From Nocardioides sp. TRM66260-LWL (GTDB lineage Bacteria > Actinomycetota > Actinomycetes > Propionibacteriales > Nocardioidaceae): a stretch of DNA of 64,000 nucleotides. Shown here one piece after another: positions 16,021 through 26,837 of the stretch. The stretch is taken from positions 124,001-188,000 of the forward strand of contig NZ_JAIQZK010000001.1 of NCBI RefSeq assembly GCF_020075545.1, written 5' to 3'. The position numbers were made by a program, and so were the translations under genes. Below the pieces are notes generated by a model, which saw only the letters and a list, made by a program, of their open reading frames with translations, did no database searches and was not told the origin of the DNA. The stretch's first letter is position 1, and each line of letters opens with the position of its first letter.

Positions 16021-16098
16021 GCATGTAACGCGGGGTTCGCGTCATCTGTGCACCCCTCACGAGGGGCGCACAGATGTGTCGAACCCCGCGTTACATGC
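16021..16098. repeat. 78-nt interrupted palindrome between osmC and mscS
   Basis: GCATGTAACGCGGGGTTC (16021-16038) pairs perfectly with GAACCCCGCGTTACATGC (16081-16098). Inside, CATCTGTGC (16043-16051) pairs with GCACAGATG (16068-16076), and CCCCTC/GAGGGG closes the tip. A 4-nt internal loop separates the two main stems. It lies 12 nt after osmC and 14 nt before the convergent mscS end, so it can act as a bidirectional terminator, but it is far longer than the other terminators here. Confidence 0.85.
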
Positions 16099-16112
16099 GT
16101 CGGGGGCCGACC

Positions 16113-17138
16113 TCAGCGGGCCGGGTCCGGCCCGAAGGCGGCGCGCTGGGGGTAGGGGATCTCGATGCCCTCGTGGTCGAAGCGGGCCTTGATCCGCTGA
16201 CGCAGCGCGCGGGCCACCGACCACTGCTCCATCGGCGCCGTCTTGACGAGCACCCGCAGGTGCACGCCGTCGATGCCGAGGCTCTCGACGCCGGTGATCT
16301 CCGGCTCCTCGATGATCACCTCGCGGAACGCCTCGTCCGTCCACAGGTCGTGGGCCACCTCCCGGAGCACCGTGGAGACCCGGGCGAGGTCCTCGCGGTA
16401 CCCGACGGCGACGTCGACGACGGCGCGCGACCAGTTCTGGCTCATGTTGCCCACGCGGAGGATCTCGCCGTTCGGCACGTACCAGACCGTGCCGTTCAGG
16501 TCGCGGACGCGGGTGACGCGCAGGCTGACCGCCTCGACGGTGCCCGTGGCCTCGCCGATGTCGACGACGTCGCCCACGCCGTACTGGTCCTCGACGATCA
16601 TGAAGATGCCGGACAGGAAGTCCTTGACGAGGGACTGCGCGCCGAAGCCGAGCGCGATGCCGATGATGCCGGCGCTGGCGATGATCGGCGCGATGTCGAC
16701 GCCGAGCTCGCTGAGCATCATCGTGCCGACCACCGCCACGACCACGCCGGTGATGACGCTCTTCAGCAGGTCGCCCATCGTCTTGGCGCGCTGCACCCGC
16801 CGGGTGACCAGCGTCGGGTCGGTCGGGGGCAGCCCGGCGGCCTTGCGCGACGCCCGCCGTCGCGCCTGGAACCGCTGGTTGACGCGATCGGGCAGCACGC
16901 CGTCCTCGGCCTGGGCCACCAGCCGGTCGACCATGCGGTGCAGGACCCAGCGGATCACCAGGCCGAGCAGGAACAGGCTGCCGAGGGCCACCGCCCGGTC
17001 GAGCAGGACGTCGAGGGCGCCGCGCCAGGTGAGGTCGCGCAGCGCCCACGGGGCGGAGAGGACGCCGGAGCGGGGGTCGAGGGTCGCGATGAGGTTCGGC
17101 ACGGGCCCCACCGTGACAGATCGGCCCGGCCGATTCAT
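16113..17138 (-). CDS. MscS-family mechanosensitive ion channel
   Basis: 341 residues. Three membrane segments are predicted near 49-68, 126-146 and 150-170. The last is the pore-lining TM3 (GIIGIALGFGAQSLVKDFLSG), which has the Gly/Ala packing and the kink before the soluble domain. VGDVVDIGEATGTVEAVSLRVTRVRDLNG and VWYVPNGEIL form the MscS beta domain, followed by the alpha/beta C-terminal domain. The channel opens under membrane tension to release solutes on osmotic downshock. ATG 17138 has GAGGG about 12 nt upstream; GTG at the codon for VPNLIATL is an alternative. The terminal palindrome is shared with osmC. Confidence 0.9.
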   Translation of the reverse strand: MNRPGRSVTVGPVPNLIATLDPRSGVLSAPWALRDLTWRGALDVLLDRAVALGSLFLLGLVIRWVLHRMVDRLVAQAEDGVLPDRVNQRFQARRRASRKAAGLPPTDPTLVTRRVQRAKTMGDLLKSVITGVVVAVVGTMMLSELGVDIAPIIASAGIIGIALGFGAQSLVKDFLSGIFMIVEDQYGVGDVVDIGEATGTVEAVSLRVTRVRDLNGTVWYVPNGEILRVGNMSQNWSRAVVDVAVGYREDLARVSTVLREVAHDLWTDEAFREVIIEEPEITGVESLGIDGVHLRVLVKTAPMEQWSVARALRQRIKARFDHEGIEIPYPQRAAFGPDPAR

Positions 17139-17281
17139 CCCGGCGCATCGCCCTCGCGGGGGTGCGGCGGGACCTCGGCGCCGGTGGCCCGAGGGGAGCG
17201 GCCGCGGGGGATGAGCGAGGTCACGTCCACGTCGATCGGCCCCGCGTCGGAGCGCCGGCTCCGGACGATATCCTCGGACCC

Positions 17282-17659
17282 GTGACCAGCGCTGCCTCCC
17301 GTCCGACCCGCCTGCTCCGTCGCCTGCTGGCGACGACCTCGCTCGTCCTGGGCGTCGCGCTGGCCGCGGCGCTCGCGGCCGCCGGCCCCGCGTCCGCCGA
17401 CGTGCCCGAGGGCTGGTCCGACCCCGCGGCGGTCGACCCGCTGCACGCCGCGCTGATCATCTCCGCGATCCCGATCGGCCTGGCGCTGGTGCTCGTCGCG
17501 CTCGTCTACCTGCCGCCGCTGCTGCGCGGCGAGTCGGTGCGCCCGGGCGCCCCCGAGATCTCCAACCAGTGGCTGGGCGGACCGAGCCGGAGCGCCGGCG
17601 AGCTCGCCGCCCCCGACGGCGACGACTCGCAGGCGGGTGGCGCAAGTGCCCGCTGGTGA
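17282..17659 (+). CDS. Small membrane protein with signal peptide, unknown
   Basis: 125 residues from GTG 17282; TATCCT at 17269-17274 ends 7 nt before it, suggesting a leaderless mRNA. An N-terminal signal-like helix (LATTSLVLGVALAAALAAAG) ends at ASADVPEG, and a second membrane helix (AALIISAIPIGLALVLVALVYL) is followed by a short cytoplasmic-type tail. The arrangement, with two hydrophobic segments around a 25-residue loop, recurs upstream of DUF5130 genes in actinobacteria as far as I recall. It overlaps the next gene by 23 nt, so co-translation is likely. No enzymatic motif is present. Confidence 0.7.
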   Translation: MTSAASRPTRLLRRLLATTSLVLGVALAAALAAAGPASADVPEGWSDPAAVDPLHAALIISAIPIGLALVLVALVYLPPLLRGESVRPGAPEISNQWLGGPSRSAGELAAPDGDDSQAGGASARW

Positions 17660-18032
17660 CGTCTTCACCGCCACCGAGCGCGCCTCCCTCGACGAGGCCA
17701 TCCGGCAGGCGGAGCGTCTCTCTCGCGTCGAGTTCTCGGTGTTCGTCGGCGTCGCCGACGGCGAGCCGCGGCCGTTCGCGACCCAGCTGCACAACACCCT
17801 CGTCGCCCCCTCGCGCAGCGTCCTGATCATGGTCGACGTCGAGCACCGCGCGCTCGAGATCGTCACCGGCGGCTTCGTCCGCCGCACCCTCACCGACGCG
17901 CAGGTCGAGCTCGTCGTCGTCGCGATGCAGACCGCGTTCGCCGAGGGCGACCTCGTCGGCGGCCTGCGCCGCGGCATCCTCATGCTCGCCGAGCACGCGC
18001 GCCCGCCGCGCACCCTGCACGCCGGCGCCTGA
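17637..18032 (+). CDS. DUF5130 family protein
   Basis: 131 residues from GTG 17637, with alternatives at GTG 17646 and 17655. ATERASLDEAIRQAERLSRVEFSVFVG, then RPFATQLHNTLVAPSRSVLIMVD and RALEIVTGGFVRRTLTDAQVEL recall the DUF5130/TPM-like alpha-beta fold. No signal peptide is present. The function of the family is not known to me; TPM-fold relatives often bind metal or act as phosphatases. It overlaps the preceding membrane-protein gene, so the two products probably work together at the inner face of the membrane. A bidirectional terminator follows. Confidence 0.75.
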   Translation: MAQVPAGDVFTATERASLDEAIRQAERLSRVEFSVFVGVADGEPRPFATQLHNTLVAPSRSVLIMVDVEHRALEIVTGGFVRRTLTDAQVELVVVAMQTAFAEGDLVGGLRRGILMLAEHARPPRTLHAGA

Positions 18033-18047
18033 CGCCGCCCGAGCACG

Positions 18048-18083
18048 ACGAAGGCCCGGCCCCCGTGGGGGCCGGGCCTTCGT
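18048..18083. terminator. Bidirectional terminator between the DUF5130 gene and pepN
   Basis: ACGAAGGCCCGGCCCCC (18048-18064) pairs perfectly with GGGGGCCGGGCCTTCGT (18067-18083). The 17-bp stem lies between convergent genes and has an A/T-containing outer end in both directions. Confidence 0.75.
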
Positions 18084-18098
18084 GCGTCCGTGCGGACC

Positions 18099-20642
<2,544 letters not shown>

Positions 20643-20857
20643 GCCGATGATCCTGCCACCAGGGTCGCGACGTGACGCAGCGCACCCCGGCGGCACCGTC
20701 CGAGCCCGCATGCGCGAGCGAGGGCGGGGGAGACGGGGCCGCTGGGGCCGTCGTGACGCCCGCATGCCACCGTGGCGGACGGGACGCGCGGGAGAATTGT
20801 GAATTTCTGGGACGATTCCGGCGTGTCGGTGCTTGACCTGAGGTTGACTACCGCCCC

Positions 20858-22483
20858 GTGAGGGAACTACGGCGTGTCGGCTTGACGTTGCTCACGAGCG
20901 CACTCGCGTTCGTGGGCCTGGTGGTCGTGGCGCCGCAGGCGCCGTCGCAGGCCGTCAACCAGTTCCTCTGCACGGGCTACGACGCGTGCGCCCGGGCGGG
21001 GTACTCCAGCGCCGGCTACGACACCGCCGGCTCGACGATGTACTGGCAGATGTACGGCGGCCACAACTGCACCAACTACGCGGCCTACCGCATGGTGCGC
21101 AGCGGCATGCCGAACGTCCGGCCCTGGAAGGGCGCCGGCAACGGCACGAACTGGGGCGAGGCGATGGCCGACATCACCGACGGCGTCCCGCGGGTCGGCG
21201 CGGTGGCCTGGTGGCGCGCCAACACCCCCGGCGCCGGCAAGAGCGGTCACGTCGCGTACGTCGAGCAGGTGATCTCCCCGACCGAGATCATCATCTCCGA
21301 GGACATGTGGGGCGGCGACTTCCACTGGCGTCGCATCAGCCAGGACAGCGGCCGCTGGCCGGCCGGCTTCATCCACTTCAACGACGTCGAGCTGCGTCCC
21401 TCCACCCCGCCCAGCGTCAGCGGGACGCCGGTGGTCGGCCGTACCGTCAGCGCGCGGCTCGGCGCGTGGCCCAGCGGCGCGAAGCTCTCGATGCGCTGGT
21501 ACGCCGACGGCAAGGCGCTGCCCGGCGTCGACGCCACCCGGCCGACCCTGCAGATCACGCCGGCGCTGCTGAAGAAGCGGCTGCGCGTGCGGGTCGCGGC
21601 CACCAAGCCCGGCTTCGCCAACGGCGTGGCCACCTCGCCCACGACCTCCGCGACCGCGCCGGGCACGCTCGACGTCGCGACGCCGCCCGCCGTCACGGGC
21701 ACCCCGCAGGTCGGCGAGACCGTGTCGGTGGCGCCCGCCGAGGTGAGCCCCACGCCGGAGGCCGTCACCACCCAGTGGCTCGCCGACGGCACGCCCATCG
21801 ACGGCGCGACCGGGCCGACCCTCACCGTCGCCCCCGAGCTCGTGGGCGCCGACCTCACCGCCGTCCAGACCGCCACGGCCACCGGCTACCGCACCGCGAC
21901 GCTCAAGGCCGCGGCCTCCGCGCCGGTGGCGCCCGGCGTCATGACGGTCCGCCGGGCCTACGGGCTCAGCGGCACCGCCCGCGTCGGCCGCACGCTGGCC
22001 GTCAGCCCCGGGGCCGTCACCCCCGCCGACGCCACGGCGCGCTACGCCTGGCTGCGCGACGGCACGCCGATCGACGGCGCCGACCAGGCGTCCTACCAGC
22101 TGCAGCCCGACGACGTCGGCCGCGTCGTCACCGCCCGGATCATGCTCGAGCGCGCCGGCTACCGGAACACCTGGCTGAAGGCGGCCACCAACGGCCCCGT
22201 CACCACCACCCCCACGCTGTCGCTCAGCACGACCACCAGCCGGGGCGGCGCGCTCGTCGTCGCCGTGCGGCTCAGCGCCCGCGGCGTCAGCGGCATCGAC
22301 GGCCCGATCTCCGCCCAGGTCGGCTCGCTGACCGTCCAGGGAGCGCTGCAGGACGGCCGGGCGCGGATGGTCCTGCGGGGCATCCCGGCCGGACGCCGCG
22401 TGCTCGAGGTCGTCTACGACGGCACCGACGTCGTCGAGGCCGCCCACGTACGCACCGCCGTCACCATCCCGAAGCGCCGCTGA
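20858..22483 (+). CDS. Secreted CHAP-domain amidase/endopeptidase with three Ig-like repeats
   Basis: 541 residues from GTG 20858. A signal peptide ends near residue 32 (PSQA). The CHAP (NlpC/P60-like) domain has catalytic C71 in [13 protein letters not shown] and H131 in [11 protein letters not shown]; the third residue is probably in [11 protein letters not shown]. Three tandem Ig-like repeats follow (about 188-270, 275-360, 366-445), each with the pattern SGTP-V/G-GxTV...W-ADGT-I/L-GA...L...L...V..A. A final beta-rich domain runs to the end. CHAP enzymes cut peptidoglycan cross-bridges or stem peptides; the repeats probably bind or space the wall. ATG-like alternatives are absent, and a Shine-Dalgarno is weak. 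Confidence 0.85.
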   Translation: MRELRRVGLTLLTSALAFVGLVVVAPQAPSQAVNQFLCTGYDACARAGYSSAGYDTAGSTMYWQMYGGHNCTNYAAYRMVRSGMPNVRPWKGAGNGTNWGEAMADITDGVPRVGAVAWWRANTPGAGKSGHVAYVEQVISPTEIIISEDMWGGDFHWRRISQDSGRWPAGFIHFNDVELRPSTPPSVSGTPVVGRTVSARLGAWPSGAKLSMRWYADGKALPGVDATRPTLQITPALLKKRLRVRVAATKPGFANGVATSPTTSATAPGTLDVATPPAVTGTPQVGETVSVAPAEVSPTPEAVTTQWLADGTPIDGATGPTLTVAPELVGADLTAVQTATATGYRTATLKAAASAPVAPGVMTVRRAYGLSGTARVGRTLAVSPGAVTPADATARYAWLRDGTPIDGADQASYQLQPDDVGRVVTARIMLERAGYRNTWLKAATNGPVTTTPTLSLSTTTSRGGALVVAVRLSARGVSGIDGPISAQVGSLTVQGALQDGRARMVLRGIPAGRRVLEVVYDGTDVVEAAHVRTAVTIPKRR

Positions 22484-22541
22484 CGCCGCGGGTCCCCGGG
22501 CGGGTGGAACACGCGCGCCGCCCGGGCGGTTGAATGCGGAC

Positions 22542-23141
22542 ATGACGAAAGCCGACTTCTGGTTCGACCCGCTGTGCCCCTTCGCCTGGATCACCTCGCG
22601 GTGGATCCTCGAGGTCGAGAAGGTCCGTGACATCGAGGTCGAGTGGCACATCATGAGCCTCGGCTACCTCAACCAGGACAAGGACATCCCCGCGGAGTAC
22701 CGCAAGATGCTCGAGGGCGCCTGGGGGCCGGTGCGCATCGCGATGGCCGTCTCGCAGCAGCACGGCCAGGAGACCCTGGCCGAGCTCTACACCGCCATGG
22801 GCACCCGCATCCACAACGAGGGCAAGGGCCGCGACAAGGACGTCATGGCGGAGGCGCTGGCCGACGTCGGCCTGCCCGCCGAGCTGGTCGAGGCGTTCGA
22901 CGACGAGCAGTACGACCAGGCCATCATCGCCTCGCACCACGAGGGCATGGACCAGGTCGGCGACGAGGTCGGCACCCCGACCATCGCGATCGACGGCGTC
23001 GCGTTCTTCGGGCCCGTGATGACCTCGATCCCGAAGGGCGAGGAGGCCGGCAAGGTCTGGGACGGCGCGGTCGCGCTCGCGTCCTACCCGTACTTCTTCG
23101 AGCTCAAGCGCTCGCGCAACCAGCCCCTCGACTTCAGCTGA
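22542..23141 (+). CDS. DsbA-fold protein of the mycothiol-dependent Rv2466c type (monothiol CPFA)
   Basis: 199 residues from ATG 22542. [20 protein letters not shown], the helix [20 protein letters not shown] and the cis-Pro loop region [10 protein letters not shown] match the DsbA-like Rv2466c family, which uses mycothiol to reduce disulfides or nitro compounds. Rv2466c itself has a CPWC site; here it is C12-P-F-A, so the resolving cysteine is replaced and only monothiol chemistry through mycothiol is possible. TTGAAT 6 nt before the ATG may serve as -10. The next gene starts on the stop codon (TGATG) and belongs to a mycothiol-linked family too. Confidence 0.85.
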   Translation: MTKADFWFDPLCPFAWITSRWILEVEKVRDIEVEWHIMSLGYLNQDKDIPAEYRKMLEGAWGPVRIAMAVSQQHGQETLAELYTAMGTRIHNEGKGRDKDVMAEALADVGLPAELVEAFDDEQYDQAIIASHHEGMDQVGDEVGTPTIAIDGVAFFGPVMTSIPKGEEAGKVWDGAVALASYPYFFELKRSRNQPLDFS

Positions 23142-23686
23142 TGCCGGTCGACCGGATCGCCGTCCTGGCGCTCATCCGCTCCTTCACCCAGGCCGGCGAG
23201 CTGCTCGACCGCATCGGTCCGGACGACCTCGGACGTCCCACTCCCTGCCCGGAGTGGGACGTCCTGGCGCTGGCCAACCACCTCGTCGCGCAGCCGCGGA
23301 TCTTCGTCACGATGCTCCAGGGCACGCCGCCCGGCTGGGGACGCGAGCTGCTCACCGCCGGGTTCGGCGAGGAGCTGCGGCGCCGCGGCAACGTGGTGGT
23401 GAACCTGTGGCGCGAGACCGACGAGGCGCCGATGCTCGACCCCGACTGGCACAGCGCGGAGGTCGCGGTGCACACCTGGGACCTCGCCGCCGCCCTCGGC
23501 GTCCCGACCGACGGCCTCGACCAGCAGGTGGCCGAGCGCGCCGTCGTCGCGATGGACCGCATCCTCGGTCCGCAGCGCACGGGCCGGGCGTTCGCCGACG
23601 CCCGCTCCGCGCCGGCCGGCTCCTCGGCCTACGACCACCTCGCGGCCTACGCGGGCCGCGCGGTGCCCTGGGAGCGGCCTGCCTGA
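23141..23686 (+). CDS. MDMPI/DinB-like TIGR03086-family protein
   Basis: 181 residues from ATG 23141, one base inside the preceding stop. The N-terminal four-helix bundle of the mycothiol-dependent maleylpyruvate isomerase (MDMPI_N) type is recognisable: GELLDRIGPDDLGRPTPCPEW, then ALANHLVAQPRIF and DWHSAEVAVHTWDLAAALG. The three metal-binding positions of the fold fall near H44, H127-like and H131-like residues in these motifs, so a metal site is probable. Coupling to the DsbA-like gene suggests a joint thiol-dependent detoxification role, which is inference. The substrate is not known. Confidence 0.75.
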   Translation: MPVDRIAVLALIRSFTQAGELLDRIGPDDLGRPTPCPEWDVLALANHLVAQPRIFVTMLQGTPPGWGRELLTAGFGEELRRRGNVVVNLWRETDEAPMLDPDWHSAEVAVHTWDLAAALGVPTDGLDQQVAERAVVAMDRILGPQRTGRAFADARSAPAGSSAYDHLAAYAGRAVPWERPA

Positions 23687-23741
23687 CCAGGCCTGGTCCG
23701 GCCTGACCGGCCTGAGAGCCCTCCTGAGACGGCCTGAGACC
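23683..23741 (+). repeat. GGCCTGA-type direct repeats after the TIGR03086 gene
   Basis: Four to five copies of a GGCCTG(A/G) unit occur in 59 nt, including the perfect palindrome GACCAGGCCTGGTC and the repeats CGGCCTGACC, CGGCCTGAGA and CGGCCTGAGA. The set starts on the stop codon of the preceding gene and ends about 37 nt before the penicillin acylase ATG, so it could serve as terminator, operator or both. Confidence 0.5.
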
Positions 23742-23777
23742 TGCGTCACCTCGGCGTCGGTCGGTCGTTGGGCGGTC

Positions 23778-26771
23778 ATGCCCCCCACCTCGCGCCCCCG
23801 CGTCCTCCTGAGCGCGCCCCTGGCCGCGGCGCTGCTGCTCGCCACCCCCGGCCCCGGTCGGGCCGCGGACCCCGCCCCCACGCCCCCCGCGGATCGGGCG
23901 GGCGGGTACGGCGGCGTCCTGAACATCCTGCCGCCGGGCTCGGCGGGCAACGTCACGGGCGCCGACCTGGTGCGCCTCGGCATCGACAAGGGATCCGCGG
24001 ACCCCGTCTCCTTCCTCCAGGGGCTCGCGGCCCCGCAGGCGCTCCTGACGACCGCCACCGCCGACTCCCCGCCGCAGGTGGCCGACCAGCTCGAGCGGTA
24101 CGACGCGCTCAACACCGTCGCCCCCGGCGCGCTGACCGACGCCCGGCTCGGCGACTTCTACAAGGACGCCTCCCTGCAGGTGCCCGACGCCGCGATCGTC
24201 CGCACCGAGACCCCGCGCCCGGGCGTCACGATCCGCTGGGACGCCGACGGCGTGCCGCACGTGCAGGGCGTCACCGACGCCGACGTCGCCTACGGCGCAG
24301 GCGTCGCGAACACCGAGACCCGCATGTTCCTCACCGACGTGCTGCGCCACACCGGCGCGGCCCGCATGTCGGAGTTCGTCGGCCCGACGCCGGCGAACAT
24401 CGCCATGGACGCCGAGCAGCTGCGCATCGCCGCCTACACCCCGGCCCAGCTCGACCGGCAGATCACCCGCCTGGCCGCCCGCTCCGAGCGCGCCCGCCGC
24501 CTGGTGGCCAGCCTGGACGCCTACATCGCGGGCATCAACGACACCCAGGCGCGCCTGTGCCCGGCCTCGACCGCCAGCGTCCCGCTGCCCGGCGCCCTCG
24601 GCCTGGGCTTCGGCGCCGACTGCCCCGTGGAGTACGCGGCGCTGCAGCGCCCGCCGCAGCCCTACACCCGCGGCGACATCGTCTCGATCGCCTCGCTGGT
24701 CGGCGGCATCTTCGGCGCCGGCGGCGGCCACCAGGACGAGAACGCGCGCTGGCTGCAGCGGCTCGAGCAGCGGTTCGGCCGCGTCGTCGGGCGCCGCATG
24801 TACGACGACCTGCGCGAGAAGGACGACCCCGAGGCGCCGGTCACCAGCACCCGCTCGACGCCCTACGGCGGCAGCGACCGCGTGCGTCCCGACCTGCCCG
24901 GCGTCGCCCTGCCCGACCTGCGGCCGAAGGCCGAGCAGCTGGCCACCGGGGCGCTGGTCGGCTCCGACGGCTCGCTGTCCGACCCCGCCGCCGGCTCCGG
25001 CGGCGCGGCGACCCCCGGCCTGCCGTCCGCCCCGGGCCTGCCCGTCGCGGCCGCCGTCGAGACCCGCCGCCGCGAGATGCTGGCCCGCTACGGCGTCGAC
25101 CCGATCGCCACCGCCGAGGGCGTGCAGGGCACGGTGCAGCGCGCGCTCGCCGGCGAGGACGTCGGCATGAGCAACGCCCTGCTGATCGCCGGACGGCACG
25201 CCGCCGGCGGTCGTCCGGCCGTGGTCTTCGGTCCGCAGACGGGCTACTACGCGCCGCAGCTGCTCGTCGAGATGGAGCTCAGCGGCCCGCACCAGCAGGC
25301 GCGCGGCGTCTCGTTCGCCGGCACCAGCTTCGTCATCGAGCTCGGTCGCGGCGTCGACTACGCGTGGTCGGCCACCTCGGCCGGCAGCGACATCACCGAC
25401 ACCGTCGTCCAGCGGCTGTGCAACCGCGACGGCTCGAAGCCGACCGTCGACTCCGTGGCCTTCCTGGACGAGCGGGGCCGCTGCCGGCCGATGGCCCGCT
25501 ACCTGCACCGGCAGACGGGCCTGCCGTCGCTCGCCGCGCAGGCCGCGCCGACCCAGCTCACCTTCCTCGTGCTCCGCACCGACCAGGGCCTGGTGCAGCG
25601 ACGCACCACCGTGAAGGGCCGTCCGGTCGCGATCGTCACCAAGCGGTCGACCTACGAGCACGAGGTCGACTCGGTGCTCGGCTTCGCGGCGCTCAACGAC
25701 CCCGCGCAGGTGCGTGACGCGGCGGGGTTCCAGCGCGCCGCCGCGCAGATCCAGTACACCTTCAACTGGTTCTACGCCGACGACCGCGACATCGCGTACT
25801 ACTCCTCGGCACGCCTGCCGCGCCGCTCGCCCGAGGTCGACCTCGACCTGCCCCGCTGGGCCGACAAGCGCTTCGACTGGCGCGGCTTCGTGTCCTTCGC
25901 CGACCACCCGCGCGACGTCAACCCCGCCCGCGGCTACCTGGTGAGCTGGAACAACAAGCCGGCCCGCGACTTCGCCGCGGCCTCGCAGTCGTGGGGCTAC
26001 GGCTCGGTCTACCGCAGCCGGACGCTGGAGGACCGCGCCCGGGCGCTGATCCGCGCCGGCCGTCCGGTCGACCGCTCCGACCTCGTCGGCGCGATGATCG
26101 ACGCCGCCACCGTCGACGTCCGCGCCGCCTACGTGCTGCCGCGGGTGCTGCGGGTGCTCGGGACGCCGAGCGACCCCGAGGACGCCGCCGCCGTGCGGGC
26201 GCTGCGGGCCTGGGTGGCCGACGGCGCGCACCGCGTCGACCGCGACCGCACCGGCGGGTACGACCACCAGCCGGCGATCGCGCTGCTCGACACCTGGTGG
26301 GACCCCGCGGCGGCCGGCGCGTCGTGCGCGTCGGCGTGCGGCTTCTCGCTGCCGCTCGACGCGCTCCGTCCGACGCTCGGCCCGCTCGTCGGCCAGCTGC
26401 CGCAGCAGCTCGACGACCACCCGCGCCTGCACATCGGCTCGGCCTTCAACGGCATCGCCTGGTACGGCTACCTCGACAAGGACCTGCGCACGCTGCTCGG
26501 CGACCGGGTGCAGGGCCGCTGGTCGCGCACCTACTGCGGCACCACGCTGGCCCGGTGCCGGGCCACGCTGCTGGCCTCGCTGCACCGGGCGGTGGAGTCC
26601 GCCCTGGCGACCCAGGGCGTCACGGCCGTCGACGCGTTCACCTACGACAAGTCGCAGGACGACATCGTGTCGGTCGCCGGCGGCGTCGTGGGCGTGCGGC
26701 GGATCGACTGGCAGAACCGACCGACGTTCCAGCAGGTGGTGCGCTTCGACGCGCACCGGCCGCGCGGCTGA
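23778..26771 (+). CDS. Penicillin acylase-family amidase (secreted Ntn hydrolase)
   Basis: 997 residues. An N-terminal signal peptide (APLAAALLLATPGPGRA) precedes a long mature chain. The Ntn nucleophile is probably Ser in EDVGMSNALLIAG, which after autocatalytic cleavage becomes the N-terminus of the beta subunit. FGPQTGYYAPQLLVEMEL and YAWSATSAGSDITD are conserved beta-chain regions. Family members hydrolyse acylated amides (beta-lactams, acyl-homoserine lactones, lipopeptides). A Pro/Gly-rich linker, in place of a short spacer peptide, separates the alpha and beta parts. It is close to a strongly repeated upstream sequence and ends with a weak hairpin before metG. Physiological substrate unknown. 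Confidence 0.88.
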   Translation: MPPTSRPRVLLSAPLAAALLLATPGPGRAADPAPTPPADRAGGYGGVLNILPPGSAGNVTGADLVRLGIDKGSADPVSFLQGLAAPQALLTTATADSPPQVADQLERYDALNTVAPGALTDARLGDFYKDASLQVPDAAIVRTETPRPGVTIRWDADGVPHVQGVTDADVAYGAGVANTETRMFLTDVLRHTGAARMSEFVGPTPANIAMDAEQLRIAAYTPAQLDRQITRLAARSERARRLVASLDAYIAGINDTQARLCPASTASVPLPGALGLGFGADCPVEYAALQRPPQPYTRGDIVSIASLVGGIFGAGGGHQDENARWLQRLEQRFGRVVGRRMYDDLREKDDPEAPVTSTRSTPYGGSDRVRPDLPGVALPDLRPKAEQLATGALVGSDGSLSDPAAGSGGAATPGLPSAPGLPVAAAVETRRREMLARYGVDPIATAEGVQGTVQRALAGEDVGMSNALLIAGRHAAGGRPAVVFGPQTGYYAPQLLVEMELSGPHQQARGVSFAGTSFVIELGRGVDYAWSATSAGSDITDTVVQRLCNRDGSKPTVDSVAFLDERGRCRPMARYLHRQTGLPSLAAQAAPTQLTFLVLRTDQGLVQRRTTVKGRPVAIVTKRSTYEHEVDSVLGFAALNDPAQVRDAAGFQRAAAQIQYTFNWFYADDRDIAYYSSARLPRRSPEVDLDLPRWADKRFDWRGFVSFADHPRDVNPARGYLVSWNNKPARDFAAASQSWGYGSVYRSRTLEDRARALIRAGRPVDRSDLVGAMIDAATVDVRAAYVLPRVLRVLGTPSDPEDAAAVRALRAWVADGAHRVDRDRTGGYDHQPAIALLDTWWDPAAAGASCASACGFSLPLDALRPTLGPLVGQLPQQLDDHPRLHIGSAFNGIAWYGYLDKDLRTLLGDRVQGRWSRTYCGTTLARCRATLLASLHRAVESALATQGVTAVDAFTYDKSQDDIVSVAGGVVGVRRIDWQNRPTFQQVVRFDAHRPRG

Positions 26772-26780
26772 GGCCGGGCG

Positions 26781-26796
26781 TCCCCTCCGGCGAGGG
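26781..26796 (+). terminator. Short hairpin after the penicillin acylase gene
   Basis: CCCCTC-CGGC-GAGGGG, 6 bp, begins 10 nt after the stop. It is a weak candidate terminator. Confidence 0.35.
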
Positions 26797-26824
26797 GCAC
26801 GCGGGTCGGGGCCCGTCCGGTCCC

Positions 26825-26830
26825 TAGGAT
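26825..26830 (+). promoter_or_regulatory. -10 of metG (leaderless)
   Basis: TAGGAT ends 7 nt before ATG 26838. No Shine-Dalgarno-like run occurs between them apart from AGGA, which overlaps the hexamer. Confidence 0.5.
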
Positions 26831-26837
26831 CAGGACC

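Noticed and set aside
20760..20857. A c-di-AMP (ydaO-type) riboswitch before the CHAP gene
   Set aside because: Such riboswitches often precede wall hydrolase genes in actinobacteria, but the 100-nt region is too short and lacks the conserved motifs.
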